In this document: one piece after another, positions 11,795 through 23,377 of the stretch
How the letters are laid out: every line of letters begins with the position of its first letter
Position numbering within the stretch: the stretch's first letter is position 1
Source: Endomychus coccineus
Taxonomy: Eukaryota; Arthropoda; Insecta; Coleoptera; Endomychidae
Direction of reading: 5' to 3'
NCBI GenBank assembly: GCA_958510875.1
Contig: OY294068.1
Coordinates: 81,401,978 to 81,465,977 of the forward strand
Length of the DNA stretch: 64,000 nt
Program-made: the position numbers and the translations under genes
Notes under the pieces: generated by a model
What the model was told of the DNA's origin: nothing
The model's input: only the letters and a program-made list of their open reading frames with translations
Databases searched by the model: none

Positions 11795-13766
11795 GAATGG
11801 TTCACGTTCGTTTTGGACTTTCGCCAGAACAATTGGAATTTCACTTCCAGTTAATTTCCCCCCTAACCAAAGATGAGGACACACCGGGTACTATACCATA
11901 TCTATTGAAAAACATGGGTAATCTCTAGTTGTATCATTGGATATCTCCAAAGCATTTGATCGAGTCTGGCACCTAAACCTTCTTGGGTAACTTCCGTCAT
12001 ATGGTTTTCGCTTCAACTTTGTCGCTTACTATCGAGTTTTCTCTCAGATAGGTCACTCCATGTGGTGGTAGATGGAGTACCCTCCGATACAATGACTATC
12101 AATGCTGGTCTTCCACAGAGATCTTGACACCAACTTTGTTTCTGCTCCGTATCAATGATCTGCTGGGAGTGACCACCTGTCTCGTTCACGGCTCTGCAGA
12201 TGATGGTACACTTCATACTGTCTTCTAGTATACCATCCACTGAAACCAGAGGGGCGAGACCATAGTCAAAGTATACCAGGTCTGCCGGAGCCTCCCTTCC
12301 ATCGTTTCTCGAGCTGGGTGACGTCACCCAGTTCCTCCAATCACAGCCTTGTTCTCGTCAGCTCGTCGCCTGCACGTAATAACATCATATTATGTCCTCG
12401 TCTATGACATTAAATAAACGGAATAAACGACCAATCAGATTGCATGGTGAATTGAATGGTTCACGTTCGTTTTGGACTTTCGCCAGAGCAATTGGAATTT
12501 CACTTCCAGTTAATTTCCCCCCCTAACCAAAGATGAGGACACACCGGGTACTATACCATATCTATTGAAAAACATGGGTAATCTCTAGTTGTATCATTGG
12601 ATATCTCCAAAGCATTTGATCGAGTCTGGCACCTAAACCTTCTTGGGTAACTTCCGTCATATGGTTTTCCGCTTCAACTTTGTCGCTTACTATCGAGTTT
12701 TCTCTCAGATAGGTCACTCCATGTGGTGGTAGATGGAGTACCCTCCGATACAATGACTATCAATGCTGGTCTTCCACAGAGATCTTGACACCAACTTTGT
12801 TTCTGCTCCGTATCAATGATCTGCTGGGAGTGACCACCTGTCTCGTTCACGGCTCTGCAGATGATGGTACACTTCATACTGTCTTCTAGTATACCATCCA
12901 CTGAAACCAGAGGGGCGAGACCATAGTCAAAGTATACCAGGTCTGCCGGAGCCTCCCTTCCATCGTTTCTCGAGCTGGGTGACGTCACCCAGTTCCTCCA
13001 ATCACAGCCTTGTTCTCGTCAGCTCGTCGCCTGCACGTAATAACATCATATTATGTCCTCGTCTATGACATTAAATAAACGGAATAAACGACCAATCAGA
13101 TTGCATGGTGAATTGAATGGTTCACGTTCGTTTTGGACTTTCGCCAGAGCAATTGGAATTTCACTTCCAGTTAATTTCCCCCCCTAACCAAAGATGAGGA
13201 CACACCGGGTACTATACCATATCTATTGAAAAACATGGGTAATCTCTAGTTGTATCATTGGATATCTCCAAAGCATTTGATCGAGTCTGGCACCTAAACC
13301 TTCTTGGGTAACTTCCGTCATATGGTTTTCCGCTTCAACTTTGTCGCTTACTATCGAGTTTTCTCTCAGATAGGTCACTCCATGTGGTGGTAGATGGAGT
13401 ACCCTCCGATACAATGACTATCAATGCTGGTCTTCCACAGAGATCTTGACACCAACTTTGTTTCTGCTCCGTATCAATGATCTGCTGGGAGTGACCACCT
13501 GTCTCGTTCACGGCTCTGCAGATGATGGTACACTTCATACTGTCTTCTAGTATACCATCCACTGAAACCAGAGGGGCGAGACCATAGTCAAAGTATTACA
13601 GGTCTGCCGGAGCCTCCCTTCCATCGTTTCTCGAGCTGGGTGACGTCACCCAGTTCCTCCAATCACAGCCTTGTTCTCGTCAGCTCGTCGCCTGCACGTA
13701 ATAACATCATATTATGTCCTCGTCTATGACATTAAATAAACGGAATAAACGACCAATCAGATTGCA
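11795..13766 (+). repeat. 661-bp tandem triplication of a jockey/CR1-like RT core
   Basis: Three direct copies start at GAATGGTTCACG at 11795, 12454 and 13115; the second and third are exactly 661 bases apart, the first is two bases shorter. Differences are few: single-base indels in a C run and a TTTCCGC string, and isolated substitutions. Each unit codes on the plus strand for the RT palm, including LDISKAFDRVWHLNLL (from 11931, 12590, 13251) and ADDGTLH, the motif C box with serine in place of the usual phenylalanine before ADD. Stops and frame changes are shared by all units, so the LINE was dead before it was amplified. The third unit lacks the last ten or so bases. Open frames read on the minus strand of each unit are shadows. 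This is either a recent unequal exchange or replication slip, or a misassembly. Confidence 0.92.
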
Positions 13767-13787
13767 CTAAAATTTTAAAAAGAGTAG

Positions 13788-14536
13788 AAGGAAGGTTCCG
13801 GCAGACCTGGTATACGTTGACTATGGGCGAGACAGGGACACGTTGACGCAATTAATGGAGATCTGGCACAGATTTCGAAAATCTTGCGTCTTCTCAAGGA
13901 AGGCGGATCCCACAATCCCTAATATGATGATGTCAGGTACAACTATTCCTATGAATTATTCCATAACAATGCTGGAGATCATAACCAACTTGGTCTTCTA
14001 TTCCGTGCCAAGAGCTACTTTGAATCGCAGCAGCTCCTCATTATTCACGAAGCACAGATTCGACCTGTCCTGGAGTACTATTCACATGTTAGGCTCTCAA
14101 ACATACGCTGAAGCTCTTAGACTCTATCCAGAAGAGAACAATTCGTTTGATGGATGATGTCACACTTACAGGTTCATTGACCTCTCTAGAACATTGTAGA
14201 ACGGTGAGAGATCTCTTCTTTTTCTATAGATATTTCCATGATCAGTGTTCATTAGAAATCTCGTCTTATGTTCCACCACGAGAGATTCCAGATAGGCGGA
14301 CTAGACGAGCTCAAATTAGTCACCACTTGACACTTGACTGTCCAACTCGAGACTTGTCGAACTTCTTCCTACCAGACTTAATTTTTTTTTGTCGAACAGC
14401 GAAGTTGTGGAACTTTTTACCTAGTGAGGTCTTTTCCTATGCCTATAACCTCCAAACCTTCATGAAAAATACGAATGCCTATCTCCTCTCCCTACATTCC
14501 ACTGCTGGCTCACACGATGCTCTTCGAACATTATAG
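13788..14536 (+). pseudogene. Jockey/CR1-like LINE, C-terminal part of the ORF2 protein
   Basis: After a junction that holds an inverted 36-base piece of the repeat unit (13788-13826), the plus strand encodes the thumb and C-terminal tail of the same LINE. From about 14008 it reads LGLLFRAKSYFESQQLL and IHEAQIRPVLEYYSHV, the diagnostic tail of jockey/CR1-like RT proteins. Further on, in another frame, are HCRTVRDLFFFYRYFHDQCS and AKLWNFLPSEVFSYAYNLQT. At least two frameshifts and several stops are present. Similarity ends near 14500, just before the mariner-like element at 14551. Confidence 0.85.
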
Positions 14537-14550
14537 CTTTCCTTCTCGTC

Positions 14551-15967
14551 TATATACAGGTCCAGTTTATATCATCAGGATTTCACTAGCCAATAACTTA
14601 TTGAAAAATAAGGGTAGTTTGTATGATAAAATATGGTTGAATTTTGTTTCCTTTTTGATGTTAAAGAAAATGAATTATTTTAAATAATTTATAAATTAAT
14701 AATGAAAAAAGGTAGCCTCCTGAAATTTTGCATAGATCTTATTCTCTGTATTCTTCATTAAATAGTGGCTGTAATTATTTTATTTACAACACAGAGGCGT
14801 GCGAACGGGTTTCCTCAAAAATACATTATTCAATAATACGTACGCCACTGTTTTTTTCAGAACATCAACTGCAGAGAGGATTTGGCATTCAATTTAGAAC
14901 CTTTTTTGTATTTTACAATTTTTTGATAACTCAACTCAAAACAAAAAAAAACTTTACAAAGAATCATGTGACCAGTTACTGAATTTGTTAATGAAAAACT
15001 TATCCATTGAGCTCAAAATAAATTAATTTTCCTTAGAGGCTATTTTAACCATATAGTTAAAAATCTAATGGAGTTAAATCTGGTGATCGCGGAGGCGCCA
15101 ATAACTCTAAGAAGTAAGGGCCAAAGAGATTGCCATTGTAAATACCGATCCAAACATTAATAATAAACTCGTTTTGAAAATTCCGTGGCCTAGTTCCGTG
15201 GGGGTTTTCATGTGCCCACACATGTTAATTGTGGAAGTTAACTATTCCTCTTCGAGTAAAACATGACTCGTCTGTCCATAAAATATTGTTAATGAAATTC
15301 TCATCATTTTGATCAGCGTCGAAAAGCCATTGACAAAATCTCATCCTGCAGTTTTCATCCCCTGGATGCAATCCCTGAACTGGTTGTAGATGAAAAGGTC
15401 GTGTATGATCTCTTCTTAATACTCGTAAAATAGTGGTTTTTGGAATTCTGAGAGTTCTCGAAACTCTTCTCTGACTCGTTCTAGGATCTCTTTCAAATTC
15501 AAGCAAGATGCGCTTGTTTCTTATTTAAAAGCAGAATTTTCGTAATACGAAAAAGCTTTTTAAAGATTTTTTTTGTTTTAAGTTGAGTTATCAAAAAATT
15601 GTAGGATACAGAAGAGGTTTTTAATTGAATGGCAAATCCTCTCTGTAGTTGGTGTTCTGAAAAAAAAACAGTGGCATACGTTTTATTAAATAATGTATTT
15701 TTGAGGAAATCCGTTTGCAACCCTCTGTGTTGAAAATAAAATAATTACAACCACTATTTAATAAAGAATACAAAGAAAAGGATCTGTGCAAAATTTCAGG
15801 AGGTTACCTTTTTCCATTATTAATTTATAACAAATTATTTAAAATAATTTATTTTCTTTAACATCGAACAAAATTCGACTATATTTTACTATACAAAATA
15901 CCTTTATTTTCTATAAACTATTGACTGGTGAAATCTTGATGATATAAATTGGATCATCCTGTATATA
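14551..15967 (-). mobile_element. Mariner/Tc1-like transposon with ~410-bp inverted ends
   Basis: The left arm (14551-14960) is matched in reverse by the right arm (about 15553-15967). Outermost is TATATACAGG / CCTGTATATA, typical of mariner-like elements inserted at TA. Pairing continues inward through GATGTTAAAGAAAATGAAT, TCCTGAAATTTTGCA and CAGAGAGGATTTGGCATTCA, at roughly 85 percent by eye. Between the arms is a shortened transposase on the minus strand. Arms this long are unusual for the superfamily, whose ends are often only tens of bases. The element is a deletion derivative and cannot encode an active enzyme. Confidence 0.85.
15056..15506 (-). pseudogene. Mariner/Tc1-like transposase, internally deleted
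   Basis: The frame opens with a helix-turn-helix segment (RTSQRRVSRTLRIPKTTILR), then HPGDENCRMRFCQWLF and the first catalytic aspartate in NNILWTDESCFTRRG. A TAA stop follows NFHN near 15225, after which the same frame runs on: HVWAHENPHGTRPR, IINVWIGIYNGNLFGPYFL. It then jumps to APPRSPDLTPLDF, the block around the third catalytic residue. About 80 residues are missing, including the second aspartate (usually in MHDGAPPH). Loss of the N-terminus, the stop and the internal deletion make it inactive. Family assignment rests on motif order, not on a search. Confidence 0.83.
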
Positions 15968-17006
15968 ATATCCAGAAAACGAAATCGTGAACAATATCTT
16001 TCATCTATACTTTTCTAATTGTGAGTGATGAAGAATGTCGAAGTTTTGAAGGATTTGTACCAGATTATGAGGAAAATCAATTTGTAGAAAATTTCAAGAG
16101 ATTCTATCCTTCAGTATGGCACTTATGGTCACGGGTTGTACTAGCAAAAAACACCTTCTGTCTCATTGTTTCCTAAGTGAAATCTCATCCGTTATGGTAA
16201 AATTAAACTATTACGTTCATTGCGTATAGAGAATACAATAATCGTTGTAGTAATCAGTGTTTCAATTTCATCATTATGGATATCCTGACAAAGTTGTCAT
16301 TGGTTCTGTAGGTTCTGAGATTCCCAAATTCAAAATAGTTATCTCGTGTAAGAATTACATGTCTTATATTACAAGGAGGAAATAACCGAGACGGACTATG
16401 TCACAAATGTTACAACGTAAAAGCCATTCGAATGAAACATTCTTTAAACATCCGTATAAACCCTCGCTTCATTGTTCGCGTAACAGTTCTTCATGATAAC
16501 ATTCTGAAGAATTAAGCAAGCTAGCTTGATGTAAATTGTAGAGCGTAGAACGAGCATTTGTTCTTACTTATTCTTTCAAATATAGATAGATGACTTATTG
16601 TGGTGAGCATAAGCTTCTTAATCAAGTAGAATGTATACAACATAATAGTTTCAATTCTGAACCCTTACAATGAAAGAATCCGGGATAGTTTGGAAATATG
16701 TCTCACTGACTTGCAGGATATCGTTACATCCCTTCCCATATTTGGCTTTCGAATGGGAGATTCCTAGTTACTTAATGTGAAATTCCATTATGCGTCAATG
16801 ATATCAGTTTAACGAAAGCAGGAAATCGCCACTAATAATCAACATTTCTGGATTGAAATACAGCCAACTTGGAAGGTTCTCAAAGTACTAAACTACATTT
16901 TAATTCAACTGAATGTTATCGGTGTGAAGAAAATACTTTTAGTTCAGTCACCCTGCAATTTTTTGGGTCAAATATATGAACCAAAATGTTATGGTTTATA
17001 TTTATG
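15968..17006. other. Non-coding, nothing recognised
   Basis: AT-rich; no coding, RNA or repeat feature could be supported. Confidence 0.5.
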
Positions 17007-18254
17007 TTTTCGGGTGTGCTGAATACAAATGTGGTGTCAGAATTCACCTAGGAAGGCCGCGTTTATAGTTATTGGCCAATTTTAGATGTTCTAAATCACT
17101 CGAATTGAAGTTTTTCCGATATTTAAGGAAAAAAATAAGCTCAGTGGACAACTGTGAGGCGGAAGAAGTTGTGGGGCATTATTTAAAGCAAAATGATGCC
17201 GGTTAGAGGTTTTCCGAAACTAAAGCCCCCAATATAGGACCCATTTTGTTAATTTTTTCATGAAAATCAAATGTTTGGCTAATTTTAATTAAATCGACCA
17301 ATTTACGGTCGAAAATTCTGGGAGAAGAGAGGCAAAAGCTTACCAACAAAACTGTGAATATAGTTATTGAAAGTAGCGAGAAAAGACTAGAGCAATTTTG
17401 GATGGAAGAGGTTAGCAGGTCCATAAATCGTGTTACCGAACTTTCACATCACTTGAATTATGGCCTCCTAGAGAAAAAAAATCCCACTTGGGAATCGGAC
17501 CCGAGTCACTAAGGTTGGCTGCAACCTTAGGGAATTACTGGAAATAAGTGAGTCAATTTTTGTTAAATTTTATTTTCGTACCACAAGAGTCGTAGAGTAG
17601 GGGAAATGAGAACTTAGATAGCCAGGAGGGTTCATAATATTATGGTCCAAGGTTTTTCCAAGAATACCTAAAATTGGGCCCTGTAACTTCAACTCAACCA
17701 AATGAGACGTAGTTGGGTTCAAAATGACCTGAACAGATTAAGCTATCTATTTCCGATTATTATTTCTAGATCCCAACTTTCTAACCACAAAATTTTCTCC
17801 TTTTTTCGGAGTCGTTTTTTTTCATGTGAACCAAAATGCTCGTTTTTTTCCAGGAATGGATGGATGGCATCAAGACCATTCTTGCCACAATAGCGAAATT
17901 ACGATTTTTACAAAATGGCCGATTGCAGAGTCCCCTTTGCAAATATCAAAAAAATCAAAAATAGATAGAGTGTAAATTCGTTGATGCAATTGCAATTAAC
18001 CAAACATTTGATTTTCATGAAAAAATGTACAAAGGGCCCCAATATAGGGCCCCTTAGCTTTGTAAAACCTCTAACTGGCGTCATTTTGCTTCAAATAATA
18101 CCCCACAATTTTCCCGCCTCATAGTTGCCCATTTTTTCTTTAAATATCGGAAAAATTTAAATTCTGGTGACTTTGAACATCCAGAATCGGCCAATAACTA
18201 CAAGTATGGCACTCCTAGGTGAATTCTGACACCGTGCTTAGGAGACCCGAAAAA
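17007..18254. mobile_element. Fold-back element, arms of about 270-290 bp
   Basis: The left arm (17007-17295) and right arm (about 17983-18254) are inverted copies. Shared blocks include GGTGTCAGAATTCACCTAGG, AGTTATTGGCC, CCGATATTTAAGGAAAAAA, TGAGGCGG and GAAAATCAAATGTTTGG. The 690-base centre contains several mononucleotide runs and no recognised protein. No clear target-site duplication was found, so superfamily is unknown. Confidence 0.75.
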
Positions 18255-18293
18255 TTCCTAGAATAGTCAGATATTGAAAAGATGAATTAGGCC

Positions 18294-18960
18294 CTAGACA
18301 GTTATACACAATGTCCTGAAATTCATATGCCAAATTAAAGGAGGTGTTTATATACGAAAACAGTAATTACGCTTCATTAATTAACAAACGAATTATGAAA
18401 TGAATATTAAATAAAAAAATCAACAAATAATCATAACATATGCTGGAAATGTCCGCCATTCTTGTCAATGCAACTTACCAGCCGATTCTTCATGGATGTT
18501 CGAATTTGTTCAAATAAGTCCTTTATCCCGAATTCTTGCATAGCTATTCAATTGGAACTTAGTAGACCCTTGATTTGAAATAACCTCGAAGAAAATAACC
18601 CAAAGAATTTAAGTAGGGTGAACGACGCAACTGATCCGTTACACTTCTGGGGGTGAACTAAATCTAAATGATTTCGAATTCGAACACTAGAACGAAGAGG
18701 TTCTTCATCATGCATAAACCAACTTGGTAATCTAATTGCGTAAGACACATCATCTAGGAGATCTGTGAGGTCGTTTTCCAAAAAATTCAAATATATTTCA
18801 ACTTCTAAGCTAGCGGCATTATACAAAGTCCAATTACCTCCACGTTTATCTAAAATTAGTTTTGTGATCTTCCTTCAAAATATGCATGGATATTATCGTC
18901 CCCAAACGTGACTGTCCCATCCCTCATCGGAAATATGCATTATTTAGTCACACATTTTGA
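18294..18960 (-). pseudogene. Mariner/Tc1-like transposase, C-terminal half
   Basis: Read on the minus strand, the frame from about 18826 gives YLNFLENDLTDLLDDVSYAI and SWFMHDEEPLRSSVRIRNHL, holding the second catalytic aspartate (the usual MHDGAP is MHDEEP). The block around the third catalytic position is decayed. After frame changes comes FGIKDLFEQIRTSMKNRLVS and CIDKNGGHFQHML, ending in TGA at 18431. This is a different subfamily from the element at 14.55 kb and close in layout to 56.8-57.3 kb. The 5' half is not recognisable. Confidence 0.8.
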
Positions 18961-19835
18961 CGAAATAATATATTTCTGGTAAGAGTTGGAGCGGATGGCG
19001 GTTAGTCTCATTCTCTGGCGTTATAAAAAACATGTTCTATACATTGCAAACTATTCATACGTACAGTTTCCAGTCTTAATATGCATTTTTTCTCTTTTAA
19101 ATAATTCGTTTTTTATTTCAATTCTCATAAACATTTTGTTGATATTTCAGACAATTACATAAAACTGACCCGCGGTACCTTTCTGGATTTATATTTTGAC
19201 GTTTTTGACTACCAATATAATCACGTTCAATTTACATGACAAAGCTCAATATCTTAATGGATCATAATCAAAGTTCAGATCAAGGATCAGACCATATGCT
19301 ACAATGTTTCAACTTTCCGGAAGTTACATTAGAACTGTAAGAAAACATATACATTTGATATGAAATATTATTAAACAAAATTAGTTATACATACCAAAAG
19401 AATCATTCCTAGTCGAAAAGTGTATACTAGTTCTATTAAAAAGAACATGTATTATGTTTCACCCATATTTATATTTCTTTCTTGATTATTAATTCATCAA
19501 TTCGAACATTTTTTGCCAAGATTACAGTGGATAATTCAAAATATAATTTTTAGCAACACTTTACCACGTAGATCGTTCATCAAATGAAGTATTTCAGAGG
19601 GTTCTGAAATCAGCTGACATGATATATCAAATTCATAGATCTGGTACGAAATAAATATGCATAAGATGTAGAACTATGGTTTGTAGAAACAATATTATAT
19701 TAATGAAAATACTTATAGTAAGTGCTTGATTTATTGTTAACAGAATCCCTTTTTTGATTCTTAATACTATTGATGAACAATCTAAGTGGTAGCTTGGGAT
19801 TGATTTTCGAAAAATCTGATCTTAGCAGGTGCCTA
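18961..19835. other. Non-coding, nothing recognised
   Basis: AT-rich with no supported feature. Confidence 0.5.
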
Positions 19836-20110
19836 CGTCATATAAGGAACATATCTGCCAAGTTACAAGTCGGTCCATATTGTAGTTTCGAAGGTTTTGT
19901 AATGAGTGGGTGAGTGAGTGGCGTTTGCCCTTTATCATATATTAGCTGTTGTCCGTGGGCAACTTATTCAGAAACAGATAATCCGTTCTTAGTGGGTACC
20001 TACGTCGTATAAGGAAGACTGTTGAATTTCAAGTCCGTCTGCTTTATACTTTCGGAGATGAGTGAGTCAGTCAGTCAGTGACTGGCATTTGTCTTTTATC
20101 TGTATAGATA
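19836..20110 (+). repeat. Two copies of a GAGT-tailed dispersed repeat
   Basis: Copy one (about 19836-19945) and copy two (about 19995-20110) share GTGCCTACGTCATATAAGGA-like starts, a CAAGT-CGGTC core, a TTTCGGAGATGAGTGAGT-like run and a TTTGCCTTTTATC end. A third copy lies on the minus strand at 24122-24240. The tetranucleotide tail (GAGT/CAGT) and common length near 110 bases suggest a SINE or a shared 3' tail; no Pol III boxes were recognised. Confidence 0.6.
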
Positions 20111-20294
20111 GAGATATAGATTACATTCACCAAAGGTACCTCATTTAGTATTAAACTATTGATTGAAAGAGTATAGGCTAAATTTCAAATATTTCTATGG
20201 TTTCGGCGTTTAGGTAGTGTAAAATCATTTTAACATTCCGAAGTTGAAGAACGAAACTCATATTAACACAAAACTTGTAACATTTTATTTCGTG

Positions 20295-20891
20295 AAGCGA
20301 GGCGCAAACTGGAGCGGTCATGGGTGCGGTGGCGGGCGGGGTGGCGGTGGCGATCAAACGCTTTTCATTAAATTAAATGGAAGAGTGTTAACCTGAGCGG
20401 ACTGACAAACGTGCCCTCTGCCTAGTGCAGCGTTTTACCGCTAACCACCTGCGGACATCCGTAGAACGCTGCATGCACCATTTGCCCGTCAATTCGCGCG
20501 ATATTTTGCAAGAAGCATGTGTGACACTGAGAAACTATTTGAAAAAGTGCGTGAGTATCCAATTCTGTTTGATTTATCTCATGCGGTGTATAAAAACAGA
20601 AAGATAAAATATAGGACGAAATAGCTCCTTCTGTAAATGGTACAAGTGGTAAGTAAAAATTCTTGGTTTTTCTGCAGTCTTATTCTTTTTAAGACTAATA
20701 GCGGAACAATACTAATAATACGGTTTCTAATTATTATTAAAATACGAACAAATTTGTTGATGTATTTCGAACGCTGAACTGAATGTTGGCGAACGAACGC
20801 TCTGGTGTGCGGATGTCTTGTCCGCTTTGAAATCGCCACCGCCACCGCGCCCACCACCGCACCCGCCACCGCTCCAGTTTGCGCCTCGCTT
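20295..20891. mobile_element. Short inverted-repeat transposon (MITE-like), GC-rich 60-bp ends
   Basis: The ends AAGCGAGGCGCAAACTGGAG (20295-20314) and its inverse (20872-20891) begin roughly 60-bp inverted repeats rich in GGCGGTGG runs, in strong contrast with the AT-rich surroundings. Inner parts also show weaker inverted similarity (GTGCGGATGTC on the right against GACATCCG on the left). The flanks (TTTCGTG left, AATGCTG right) show no clear target duplication. It codes for nothing; the glycine-rich frame across the right end is an artefact of the repeat. Confidence 0.8.
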
Positions 20892-21709
20892 AATGCTGAC
20901 AAATTGCTTCACTACCTTGTGGCATTCTGATAGCTAGGAGAATTAATTTCAAATTGAATGTTACAAGTTTTCTGTAAATTTGAGTTTAATACTCCAAATT
21001 TCAAAAGTTGAACTTCAAATTCTGCAATGATTGAAAATTGTGAATAACTGATTATAATAGAGATCAGTGACGCTGATGGCAGAAAATTTTACTGTTTTAT
21101 TAATTAAACGCTCATTGAAAATTCTCTAATAATGAATTCAATAATATATGTACAAGCGAATTAACTGAAGTATTTATATATTATACAAGTGTTTCATTAC
21201 ACAATAACAAATTCAAATATTTGCAACTTGCTACGATGATGGTTCCACACATTTCAACATATATTTCTGGAATAGCGCATGTATTGACTGGCAAGTTTGG
21301 TTTTTATGTACAAACAGATAACATTTAGGACAAATTGAAATAATTCATTATTATTGAAAATCGTTGACACATTAAATCAACACCGCTTCAACGAAGATTT
21401 TTTCACTTACCTTCGGTGATGTATCTTATAATAAATTATTATTGATTAATAATTGAATCACGTTTGAAATAATTCCGTAACGTAGATCAGCTGATAATTC
21501 TCTATCCGCATATTTGAAAAATAAAAGACTTAGGAAGTCCACATATTGAAATTAATGTACTGTTATGAATCGATCACTACTTCACTAATTCTTGAAAGCA
21601 AAATAGTTTTCGAACACTTATGTTGGTTAAATGTATGATTGTAAGAAAATATATTGGAAATGATTTAAAAACAGCCAATGAAAGACGTTAAATCAGGAAT
21701 GTTTTGTAC

Positions 21710-21800
21710 TGACACCTGCTGTCAGGTTGACTTCCGTAATTATTGTCACTATAATATAACTTTGTTTTATACTGGCACTTGCTGTCACATGAACTATCAC
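21710..21800 (-). repeat. Dispersed repeat, shared with 30.39 kb
   Basis: CACCTGCTGTCAGGTTGAC, TAATTATTGTCACTATAAT and ACTGGCACTTGCTGTCAC recur with modest divergence at 30394-30485 in the same orientation. The strand is arbitrary. The block CTGCTGTCA appears twice inside each copy about 65 bases apart. Confidence 0.6.
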
Positions 21801-22239
21801 AGATAGTCGAGGAAATAGAGCACAAAAAAGGCCAAAGTAAAAAAAATCGGATGAACCGATTTTGATAATTTTTTTCAAATCGATTCAAGTCATTTAGAAA
21901 TGTTACCAATTTTTGTTCTTCTAATGTGCATTTTAGCATTTCTACAGAGGAAACTGCATCTCTTCGAATGCACTTTCAGGAGATAATATTAAGAACGTTG
22001 AAAAAAATTTCCAATATAGCCAAAATTTCTCACTCGGGGGTTTTTGGGGTCGCTGATGTGACGATCTGTGATGGATTTTCCTTCTTGAATTTCACCTTAC
22101 TTCCCGATAACATTTTCTTGTAGGAGTGTAAATCAAATCTCATGAAAATCTTTTTCAATCATGCAGAACTGCACACAAATTCAGGATATTTCCAAATAAC
22201 GTTCGGTTATTCTACAGTTAAAAGTATTGTCCTATCAAC

Positions 22240-22632
22240 GTGTGTCCAAAAATCGTTTCGAATTTGAAATTTTGAAAATCGCTCTAAAGCGGTGAAAATA
22301 TGGAATGCTTGCAAATGGTACTTTCGGCATCCCTCTTCAATTTTTCAAATATAATCAAAAGTACATTCATTCTCACTAAGGTTTTTCATGGTTATTTGGA
22401 GAAGATTCCGCCTATTGGTCGTATGAATTTGAACATTTACAAATCGGTTAAAAGTGATGAAATTAGGAACTGTATTGTTTTGGGGCACGGTTGTCAATTT
22501 TTTCAGATGAAATCCATAGTACTTCTTGAATCATCATTACAACAGTGCTTTTCTGGTTATAAATATATCAACTTCATCATACACTTAATCTGCAGAAGTA
22601 TCCGAAATTGATATTTTGAAAATAAATAAATT
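22240..22632 (+). repeat. Dispersed repeat DR1, copy 1 (headless, double core)
   Basis: DR1 is a family seen at least eight times in this window. Diagnostic blocks are a core around TATTGGTCGTACGAATTTG, GTGAAAATGGGGACTGTATT and an end CTGGTTATAAATATAT then CCTGCAGAAGTGTCCG. Here one complete core and end lie at 22410-22615 and a second, weaker core just upstream at 22256-22310. The palindromic head seen in other copies is absent. It encodes no recognised protein. Confidence 0.7.
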
Positions 22633-23377
22633 TCTTCGTCGTAGTAGTAACGACATAGTTTTGTGTTCCTCGTCATATAGGTTATTTTGTCATAAGGTTG
22701 CAGTAAATTAATTAATGTGGTATCATGAACTGTTTATGTCACTGAGTTTGCTAGTTTACCTGTCAAGAAACATTATAATCGTATAAAACACTTATTGTCA
22801 ATTCAAATAAATTGACAAAGTATACTTTTCAGCTTCAATTTACTATTTTAATTATTAAGATAGCTAGTGAATATCTATATTATAATCAGACTTTCAACCC
22901 GCGTCCGGTAGCGGGATGTTGTGCTAATAAAACGAGGATGAGAGCAGTCAGTGATATTTGGATCAGTCAATTCATTTCAACATGTTCGGAAAACTGTGTT
23001 CTATTGCCAACAGCTAAATTGCAAAACAAAAAACATTTTATGCAGGCTCCGAATTTCTCACGTTCTTGTGCTTTTGAGCACTTCCAACCAACATGCGAAT
23101 GTTATTTTGGGAAATCTTGTATATTTCCCTTCGAAATGTTCCTTTTCAATTTACTGTGAGCTTGAAAGCGAATAATCGTTTACATCTCGAGGTTGGGATA
23201 TGATAACACTATGTTAGTACACCACTGCGACAATGACAATACTAATTTGAGCCTATTTCGTGATTGCAGTTATAATGGTTAATAAGTTAACTATGATAAT
23301 AACCTGATTCGTCTTAATCTAGACAGTTATACACAGATCGGTAATTTCCACATTCTGTTGGTTAAGACGGTATATGT
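22633..23377. other. Non-coding, nothing recognised
   Basis: An open stretch at 22812-23159 (plus) shows no family motif. TCTAGACAGTTATACACA near 23321 also occurs at 18293, at the outer edge of the transposase remnant, but nothing longer aligns. Confidence 0.5.

Noticed and set aside
12013..13562. Three near-identical 75-104 residue minus-strand frames
   Set aside because: They are antisense shadows of the LINE RT in the tandem units; the coding motifs (DISKAFDRVWH, ADD) are on the plus strand.
20579..20912. Alanine/valine- and glycine-rich minus-strand frames
   Set aside because: They translate the GGCGGTGG-rich MITE end in different frames; the low complexity comes from the DNA repeat, not a protein.
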